From positions 1-54,982 of the forward strand of contig JAQCTH010000017.1 in NCBI GenBank assembly GCA_027686065.1: DNA of 54,982 bases. The letters run 5' to 3'. The notes under the pieces were generated by a model. That model saw nothing but the letters and a program-made list of their open reading frames with translations, ran no database searches and was not told the origin of the DNA. Below are positions 49,451 through 54,982 of the stretch, one piece after another (the stretch's first letter is position 1; each line of letters begins with the position of its first letter). Both the position numbers and the translations under genes were made by a program. This DNA is from Clostridiaceae bacterium AF10-41 (GTDB lineage: Bacteria; Bacillota; Clostridia; Clostridiales; Clostridiaceae).

Positions 49451-52141
49451 CTATAATAGTTCGCCATATCTCTTTATAAAAATCTTTTTTACTACTGTTA
49501 CTAATATCATATAAAGTATTATTATTACAATTAAGCAAGGAAAATAAATTGCTGGCATAGAAACCATATCCAATGCTTTACCAAAGAATGTATAAGGAAT
49601 TATAGTTCCTACTGCAATACCTAATGTTGTTAGTGTTGTAAGTTGCCATGATGCTCTACTTTTAACAAATGGAATTCCTGGTGTTCTAATCATATGAATT
49701 ACAAGTGTTTGAGACCATAATGATTCAACAAACCATCCAGCATGAAATAAGCCCATAAATCCTAATTGTTGCACTTCATTTAATGTATGATATTGTCCAC
49801 CAAATACAAAAGGACAAATAAAGAAATACATTAAAGCATAAGTTAAAATGTCAAAAACTGAGCTTGTTGGTCCAATCCAAAACATAAATTTACTTATTGA
49901 GCTTGAGTCCCATTTACGAGGCACTCTTAGATAATCTTCATCTACATTATCCCAAGGAATAGTTATACAAGAAATATCATAAATTAAATTTAACATTAGT
50001 AGTTGTATTGGTAACATAGGTAAAAATGGTAAAAATATACTTGCTACTAATACAGAGAACATATTCCCAAAATTTGAACTTGCTGTCATTTTAATATACT
50101 TAATAATATTAGCATATATCTTTCTACCTTCTATTACACCATCTTCTAGTACCATTAAGTCTTTTTCTAATAAAATTATATTTGCTGATTCCTTAGCTAT
50201 ATCAACAGCTGTATCAACAGAAATTCCAACATCAGCTTCTGTCATAGCAGCCGCATCATTTATCCCATCTCCCATAAAGCCAACAGTATGTCCATTTTTT
50301 CTTAAAGCAGAAACAACCCTAGTTTTTTGATTAGGAGAAAGTTTAGCAAATACATTAGTTTCTTCTACTGCTTCACTTAATAGTTCATCATCCATTTCTT
50401 CAATGTCTGATCCAAGTAATAAATTATTTACCTTTATTCCAACTTGACTGCAAACTGAAGATGTTACCGTATCATTATCTCCTGTAAGAATTTTAACATT
50501 AACTCCATAATCTTCAAGAGCCTTTATTGCATTAGCTGTACTTTCTTTCGGTGGATCTAAAAATGCTAAATATCCTATTAATACCATATCTGATTCATCT
50601 TTTACTGTAAGTTCCCCTACTCTTGATGGATTATTTTTTTGAGCAATACCTAATATACGCATCCCTTGACTATTGTATCTAGAAACAGTATTTAAAATCT
50701 CTTTTTTAATTTCTTCTGTAATAGTTTCAATTTGACCCTTATATTCTACATGAGAGCAAACTGATAGCATTTCTTCAATTGCACCCTTAGTTATTAATTG
50801 GGTTTTTCCCTCTTTATCTTCAACTACTACACTCATACGACGACGGCTAAAATCAAATGGTATTTCGTCCACCTTTCCATAATCATGCCATAATTCAATC
50901 ATTTCCTTTTCATTTGCATGATTAACTATAGCTATATCCATTAAATTCTTTAATCCTGTTTGATGATAACTATTTAAAAAAGCATGGCGTAATACTCTAC
51001 TATCTTCATTTCCTTGAATATCTAGAGAATATTCTAAAACCACTTTATCCTGTGTAAGTGTTCCTGTTTTATCAGTACAAAGAACATCCATTGCACCAAA
51101 GTTTTGTATAGCATTTAAGTCTTTTACTATTACCTTCTTCTTTGACATAGAAACTGCACCTTTTGCAAGGTTTGCTGATACTATCATAGGTAGCATTTCT
51201 GGGGTAAGACCTACAGCTACTGAAAGTGCAAATAAAAATGCTTCCATCCAATCGCCTTTAGTAAATCCATTCATAAATAATACTACAGGAACCATCACAA
51301 ACATAAACCTAATTAATACCCAAGATACTGAATTTACTCCCTTTTCAAAGCTTGTAGTTACCTTTTTCCCTATCAATTGCTTTGCCATTGAACCAAATAT
51401 TGTATCATCACCCACATTAATTGCTATTGCTATTGCTGATCCACTAATAACATTACTTCCCATAAAAGCTAAGTTATTTAGTTCTATAGGATTTTTGCAA
51501 TCATAATTAATAACTGTGTCTACTTTTTCAACTGGCTCACTTTCACCTGTTAAAGATGATTGACTAATAAATAAATCTTTTGCTTTTAATATTCTAATAT
51601 CTGCTGGAATCATATCTCCAGCAGCAAGATGGATTATATCGCCAACTACAATTTCACTAATAGGAATTTCCTTTATTCCTACTCCTTTACGTTCTACACT
51701 TATGGTTGTCTTAACCATCTCTCCAAGTTTTTCAGCAGCCTTATTTGACTTCGTTTCTTGGATAAAACGAAGAATACCACTTACTAAAACCATTGAAGTC
51801 ACTATAATAACAGATGTTGCATCTCTCTTGCTTGCTTCAACTATCATTATATCTGTTACAAAAGATATAATTGCTAAAATTAATAAAATGATGGTAAATG
51901 GATTAATAAATGACTCTACTAGTCTTTTCAATAAAGAATCTCCCTTTTGATGAGTAATTTCATTTTTCCCATACTCTTCTCTCATCAATTCAACTTTACT
52001 TTCTTCATAGCCACTATAACTTGTATTATACTTATCTAAAATACCTAATTCATCTTGCTTTGAAGATAAAATTAATCTATTAACTCCTGAATTCACCTTT
52101 GCTTCATTTGTAATTACTTTTCTAAATATTTTCTTTTTCAT
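49451..52141 (-). CDS. mgtA: Magnesium-translocating P-type ATPase
   Basis: An 896-residue P-type ATPase (P3B) importing Mg2+. The phosphorylated Asp is in [16 protein letters not shown], and [32 protein letters not shown] and [16 protein letters not shown] are typical of MgtA/MgtB. Ten membrane segments are expected. An M-box riboswitch, intrinsic terminator and a short ORF precede the gene in a leader of about 660 bases. The 5' part of the mRNA just upstream also contains a 76-bp tandem repeat. Start ATG 52141 has TAGGAGGAT before it. The function is secure from the family and the riboswitch. Confidence 0.95.
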   Translation of the reverse strand: MKKKIFRKVITNEAKVNSGVNRLILSSKQDELGILDKYNTSYSGYEESKVELMREEYGKNEITHQKGDSLLKRLVESFINPFTIILLILAIISFVTDIMIVEASKRDATSVIIVTSMVLVSGILRFIQETKSNKAAEKLGEMVKTTISVERKGVGIKEIPISEIVVGDIIHLAAGDMIPADIRILKAKDLFISQSSLTGESEPVEKVDTVINYDCKNPIELNNLAFMGSNVISGSAIAIAINVGDDTIFGSMAKQLIGKKVTTSFEKGVNSVSWVLIRFMFVMVPVVLFMNGFTKGDWMEAFLFALSVAVGLTPEMLPMIVSANLAKGAVSMSKKKVIVKDLNAIQNFGAMDVLCTDKTGTLTQDKVVLEYSLDIQGNEDSRVLRHAFLNSYHQTGLKNLMDIAIVNHANEKEMIELWHDYGKVDEIPFDFSRRRMSVVVEDKEGKTQLITKGAIEEMLSVCSHVEYKGQIETITEEIKKEILNTVSRYNSQGMRILGIAQKNNPSRVGELTVKDESDMVLIGYLAFLDPPKESTANAIKALEDYGVNVKILTGDNDTVTSSVCSQVGIKVNNLLLGSDIEEMDDELLSEAVEETNVFAKLSPNQKTRVVSALRKNGHTVGFMGDGINDAAAMTEADVGISVDTAVDIAKESANIILLEKDLMVLEDGVIEGRKIYANIIKYIKMTASSNFGNMFSVLVASIFLPFLPMLPIQLLMLNLIYDISCITIPWDNVDEDYLRVPRKWDSSSISKFMFWIGPTSSVFDILTYALMYFFICPFVFGGQYHTLNEVQQLGFMGLFHAGWFVESLWSQTLVIHMIRTPGIPFVKSRASWQLTTLTTLGIAVGTIIPYTFFGKALDMVSMPAIYFPCLIVIIILYMILVTVVKKIFIKRYGELL

Positions 52142-52224
52142 AGTCCTATCCTCCTAAAAGTTTTTAATGTTTTTAGAAGTAAGACATAGATCCAAAAGAA
52201 ATATTATCTCTTTAATTATTAAAT

Positions 52225-52376
52225 TTAGAATGAAACTCACTACTCACATACGTTCCTAGGAGTAACTTCGATTAACTAAATCAAAGATTTAGAATCTCAG
52301 TTAGAATGAAACTCACTACTCACATACGTTCGCAGGACTAACTTCAATTAACTAAATCAAAGATTTAGAGTCTCAG
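52225..52376. repeat. Two 76-bp tandem direct repeats in the mgtA leader
   Basis: Units 52225-52300 and 52301-52376 differ at about five positions. Each holds a CTAAATC-AAA-GATTTAG hairpin. The unit ends on the left at TTAGAATGAAACTC and carries CACTACTCACATACGTTC. The repeat sits between the short ORF and mgtA. Its right copy overlaps the last codons of the short ORF. Confidence 0.85.
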
Positions 52377-52483
52377 TTAAGAGGAATAAATAATGTATAA
52401 GCCACTACATCATAGTTCCCAAAATTAATTAGATTTATATTTCTCCCTAGTGGGTCTATGCACTTACTACTCTCTTCATCCAT
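52373..52483 (-). CDS. 36-residue leader ORF upstream of mgtA
   Basis: ATG 52483 lies 8 bases after a strong TTTAGGAGG ribosome site and opens 36 codons to TGA at 52375. The product begins MDEESSKCIDPLGRN and ends YTLFIPLN. It lies downstream of the riboswitch terminator, so it would be translated only when the switch allows read-through. It is not hydrophobic enough for a membrane peptide. It could be a regulatory leader peptide (a precedent is MgtL in enteric bacteria, which differs in sequence) or a small protein. Not recognised from any family. Confidence 0.55.
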   Translation of the reverse strand: MDEESSKCIDPLGRNINLINFGNYDVVAYTLFIPLN

Positions 52484-52549
52484 TCCTCTCACCTCCTAAA
52501 ATTCAAAATATCTATAATAAACATAAAATGGCTTTAAAAAATAAAAAAA

Positions 52550-52576
52550 CCTTACCACAATAACATAATGGTAAGG
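52550..52576 (-). terminator. Intrinsic terminator of the mgtA riboswitch
   Basis: CCTTACCA (52550-52557) pairs with TGGTAAGG (52569-52576); on the minus strand it is followed by TTTTTTTATTTTTT. It lies between the M-box and the short ORF. Confidence 0.85.
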
Positions 52577-52611
52577 GAAATAAACTTATAAACTTAATAC
52601 AATCCTAATAA

Positions 52612-52800
52612 AAGGTTGCACAAAAAACATAAAACAGAAAACTGCTTTATCATCGTTCAAGTTTCAGCTTCACAAGGCGATGAAATTGCATTAGTCTATG
52701 CCTTGGCTTCGACATAGACTGCTAACCTTCTCATAGTGTCTCCACTATTTTGCGGCAGCAACCCTTATCCTTGTGGTAACCTCACCTACCGAAAGATATT
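52612..52800 (-). ncRNA. M-box (ykoK) magnesium riboswitch
   Basis: On the minus strand the region begins with CGGTAGGTGAGGTTACC, followed by AAGGATAAGGGTTGCTGCCG, GGTTAGCAGTCTATG and a further paired region CATAGACTAATGC. The GGTAGGTGAGG and GCTGCCG blocks are hallmarks of the M-box. It ends near GTGCAACCT, upstream of the terminator at 52550. With high Mg2+ the terminator should form. The boundary coordinates are approximate. Confidence 0.85.
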
Positions 52801-52819
52801 AACTTTTCATTTCTTCTTT

Positions 52820-52848
52820 ATCATATGCAATGATTTTAAAAATGTCAA
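52820..52848 (-). promoter_or_regulatory. Promoter of the M-box/mgtA transcript
   Basis: On the minus strand TTGACA (52848-52843) and TATGAT (52825-52820) with a 17-base spacer. Both are near consensus. The start would be at about 52813, just before the M-box. Confidence 0.75.
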
Positions 52849-53050
52849 CCTATTTTATGAAATTCATACTTAATTTACATTTAATCTACTCTTAATGAAA
52901 ATCCAAAATTTAAATGAATTATAGAGAAAATCTTTTTTTAAATTTTTTGGGGAAATGTTTGACTAATATGGTTTAAATGTGATTTTATTGTAATGATTGT
53001 TTAAAAGTGTTAAAATAGCTCTTATTAGATTTTATAAAGTAATTTACAAC

Positions 53051-53151
53051 TAACGATTGACAATTAAGTGAAGCTTAACGCAGTGTAACTAAACTTAATA
53101 TAAAAGTCCATCTACTGAAGCTTACCTGAAGTAGATGTTCCTAAATCGTTA
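53051..53151. repeat. Nested inverted repeats before the hydrolase gene
   Basis: TAACGATT (53051-53058) and AATCGTTA (53144-53151) enclose CATCTACT (53109-53116) and AGTAGATG (53130-53137). AATTTACAACTAACGATTGACAATT-like and TTAATTATTAATTG-like arms flank it. It resembles the decayed palindromic material seen elsewhere in the window. No ORF. Confidence 0.5.
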
Positions 53152-53184
53152 ATTATTAATTGCTAATTGATAAAAGGAGGATTT

Positions 53185-54180
53185 ATGAATAAAAAAACAG
53201 CATTTATTTCTGCTGGTGCTATAGGTGCTCTATCTATCGGTGCCTTAGGATTTATAGGTAATTATTTTTATAACTTAGCATTTAATCCAAGTACTTCAAA
53301 AGATTCAATTTTTGGAACTTCAGAAGAAGCAAAATCTACAAGTGGAGAAGTTATTAATAAAAATGTAGATTGGCTACTTAATAAATCTAACTTCTCTCAT
53401 GAATATATAAAGTCCTTTGATAATTTAAAGCTTCATGCTTATAAAATACTAAATGAAATTCCTACTAACAAATGGATTATAACTGTTCATGGATATACAA
53501 GTAAGGGATTAGATATGAGTGGTTATGCTAAAAACTTTTATGTAACTGGTTATAATGTGCTAATTCCAGACCTAAGAGCTCATGGTAAAAGTGATGGTAA
53601 TCATATTGGAATGGGCTGGTATGATCGATTAGATATTACTAAATGGATAGATTTAATTCTTGATATTGATAAAAATGCACAAATAATACTTCATGGTGTA
53701 TCAATGGGAGCATCTACTGTTTTAATGTCTTCTGGTGAAAATCTTCCAAATAACATAAAAGCTATTATAGCTGATTGTGGATATACATCTGTTTGGGATC
53801 AATTTTCTCATCAACTAAATGTACTTTATTCACTACATAGCTTTCCAATAATGAATGCTTCATCCGCTGTTACAAAGCTTAAAGCTGGCTATACCTTAAA
53901 AGAAGCATCTGCATTAAAACAAGTAGCAAAATCTAAAACTCCAATATTATTTATTCATGGAGATAAGGATGACTTTGTCCCCTACTCAATGATGGGGGAG
54001 CTTTATAATGCTACAACATCACCAAAAGAAAAATTAACCATAGAAGGTGCTGGACATGCTAAAGCAGCCAAAATAAACCCTGAACTTTACTGGTACACAA
54101 TAGAAAATTTTATAGATAAGCACATAAAATTAGTGAAAAATGAAAAAGTGAAAAACACCCTTTATTCAAAAATCCTGTAA
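53185..54180 (+). CDS. Alpha/beta hydrolase, serine-aminopeptidase (S33-like) type, membrane anchored
   Basis: A 331-residue hydrolase. The N-terminus has a hydrophobic segment (about residues 8-30), then a hydrolase fold with nucleophile Ser in HGVSMGAS, oxyanion region VHGYTSKG, acid Asp in FIHGDKDDFVP and catalytic His in EGAGHAKA. It resembles YqkD/BAAT-type lipase-like hydrolases. Start ATG 53185 has AAAGGAGG upstream; an ATG at 53167 overlaps that site. It is likely extracytoplasmic or membrane-facing. Substrate unknown. The 3' end lies in a nested hairpin. Confidence 0.85.
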   Translation: MNKKTAFISAGAIGALSIGALGFIGNYFYNLAFNPSTSKDSIFGTSEEAKSTSGEVINKNVDWLLNKSNFSHEYIKSFDNLKLHAYKILNEIPTNKWIITVHGYTSKGLDMSGYAKNFYVTGYNVLIPDLRAHGKSDGNHIGMGWYDRLDITKWIDLILDIDKNAQIILHGVSMGASTVLMSSGENLPNNIKAIIADCGYTSVWDQFSHQLNVLYSLHSFPIMNASSAVTKLKAGYTLKEASALKQVAKSKTPILFIHGDKDDFVPYSMMGELYNATTSPKEKLTIEGAGHAKAAKINPELYWYTIENFIDKHIKLVKNEKVKNTLYSKIL

Positions 54181-54202
54181 GGATTTTCTCCTTCACTTTT
54201 TC
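54132..54202 (+). terminator. Nested terminator hairpin at the end of the hydrolase gene
   Basis: GAAAAAGTGAA (54132-54142) pairs with TTCACTTTTTC (54192-54202), enclosing AAAATCC-TGTAA-GGATTTT (54169-54187), which includes the stop codon. The end of the coding region is thus part of the structure. T-rich sequence follows. Confidence 0.6.
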
Positions 54203-54238
54203 CCTTTCCACTATTTCACTACTTTTCTTCGCAAAATA

Positions 54239-54799
54239 TTAATTATATCCGTTAACAATTAAGTCAAGTTTTCCTGTTTCAGGATCTATTGCTAGACCAT
54301 GAATTGAAATTCCTTGTGGTGTTAATGGATGTTTTTTTATTAAATTAACGCTATCTTTTATGGATTCCTCAACTGAATCAAATCCATGAAGCCACTTTTT
54401 AATATCTATCCCTCCATTATGAAGTGTTTCTAAGGCTTCTTTTGTAATACCTCTATCAATAGCTTTTTGTAATAAATTATCTGTATTTAAATTGCACATT
54501 CCACAACCATGATGACCAATTACAAATATTTCATCAATATTAAATTCATATATTCCAACAATTATACTTCTAATTACGCTTCCAAAAGGATGCATAATGG
54601 ATGCCCCAGCATTTTTAACAATCTTTGCATCACCATTTTTCAAGTTTAATGCTTTGGGTAATAAATCTGTAAGTCTAGTATCCATACAAGATAAAATAAG
54701 TATTTTTTTCTTTGGATTTTTTGAAGCTATATATTGCTCGTAATCTTTGCTCTCAACAAATCCCTTATTAAATTCTAATATATCATTAAGTTTACTCAT
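54239..54799 (-). CDS. Beta-class carbonic anhydrase
   Basis: A 186-residue zinc enzyme interconverting CO2 and bicarbonate. Zinc ligands Cys38 (SCMDTRL), His96 and Cys99 (GHHGCGMC) and the Asp40-Arg42 dyad are present. The length is that of the short, mostly clade-D type. KNAGASIMHPFGSVIRSI is characteristic. Start ATG 54799, preceded by GGAAGGACAT. It is convergent with the hydrolase gene. No partner gene is visible. Confidence 0.93.
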   Translation of the reverse strand: MSKLNDILEFNKGFVESKDYEQYIASKNPKKKILILSCMDTRLTDLLPKALNLKNGDAKIVKNAGASIMHPFGSVIRSIIVGIYEFNIDEIFVIGHHGCGMCNLNTDNLLQKAIDRGITKEALETLHNGGIDIKKWLHGFDSVEESIKDSVNLIKKHPLTPQGISIHGLAIDPETGKLDLIVNGYN

Positions 54800-54982
54800 T
54801 ATATGTCCTTCCTAAGTTCATTATATTTATATGATTCGAACAAAGATTAATATTATATTAAATAATATTATATTTGTTTATATAAAACATTAAAGTTTAT
54901 GTCATATATATCTTTTAATAATTCTATAATAAAATTATAACTTTTCATATATATTTTTATTTAAATTTATTTTATATTTTTT
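54800..54982. other. AT-rich end of window, nothing seen
   Basis: Very AT-rich sequence upstream of the carbonic anhydrase gene. No ORF, hairpin or clear promoter was assigned. Confidence 0.4.

Noticed and set aside
52225..52376. CRISPR array
   Set aside because: Only two directly adjacent 76-bp copies without spacers; no cas gene nearby.

Overview
This window looks like a chromosomal segment of a low-GC, anaerobic, spore-forming Firmicute, most probably Clostridium sensu stricto (species not determined). The reasons are the very AT-rich sequence, strong GGAGG-type ribosome sites, several TTG starts, hybrid cluster protein and RIC di-iron repair protein, a glycyl radical enzyme with its activase, a CotH-type kinase, an M-box riboswitch and numerous Bce/Van-like two-component systems. 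No rRNA, tRNA, CRISPR array, transposase or prophage gene was seen. The layout is ordinary chromosome with some decayed intergenic material.

Region by region. 0.2-2.4 kb: HesB-like Fe-S protein, methionine aminopeptidase with an SEC-C tail-like N-terminus, and a membrane-anchored orphan. 2.6-5.9 kb: a minus-strand operon of a repeat protein, a MoxR AAA+ ATPase and a DUF2201/VWA protein. 6.0-10.2 kb: a rhomboid-fold protein lacking the catalytic residues, a cell-wall amidase, a ClC-family transporter and SurE. 10.2-12.5 kb: decayed DNA, a 40-residue small gene, a terminator split by a palindromic insert, a helical orphan and a one-domain EamA transporter. 12.6-18.1 kb: a two-component system divergent from a polyphosphate-polymerase-domain / DUF4956 / CotH-kinase operon. 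18.1-20.5 kb: a NitT/TauT-type ABC importer. 20.7-24.4 kb: a second two-component system and a TVP38-family protein. 24.6-30.8 kb: a DEAD-box helicase with a structured leader, glycogen phosphorylase, a nitroreductase-like protein and a berberine-bridge-type flavoprotein. 30.8-35 kb: a nitrosative-stress group (Crp/Fnr regulator, hemerythrin-domain protein, Ric, Hcp). 35.1-40.4 kb: a Bce-type antimicrobial-peptide module (RR-HK-ATPase-permease) plus the wreck of a second Bce-type permease; the same TTAC-N6-GTAA palindrome lies upstream of both. 40.5-49.2 kb: a carbohydrate locus with ROK regulator, HAD phosphatase, glycyl radical enzyme and activase, two GntR/UTRA regulators and a fructose-type PTS IIABC. 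49.4-52.9 kb: mgtA under an M-box riboswitch and intrinsic terminator, with a previously unlisted 36-codon ORF and a 76-bp tandem repeat in the leader. 53.2-54.8 kb: an alpha/beta hydrolase and a beta-carbonic anhydrase.

The most promising candidate for an undescribed system is the 41.5-49.2 kb locus. A PTS would import and phosphorylate a sugar-like substrate, and a glycyl radical enzyme with an unusual Cys-Gly-Glu active-site motif may then act on it or on a derivative. The precedent is the E. coli PflD/YbiW work on anhydrosugar phosphates, but this protein is clearly not PFL itself and its substrate cannot be read from sequence. Second-tier candidates are the polyphosphate-polymerase/DUF4956/CotH-kinase operon, the layered mgtA leader, and the leader hairpin of the DEAD-box helicase gene.
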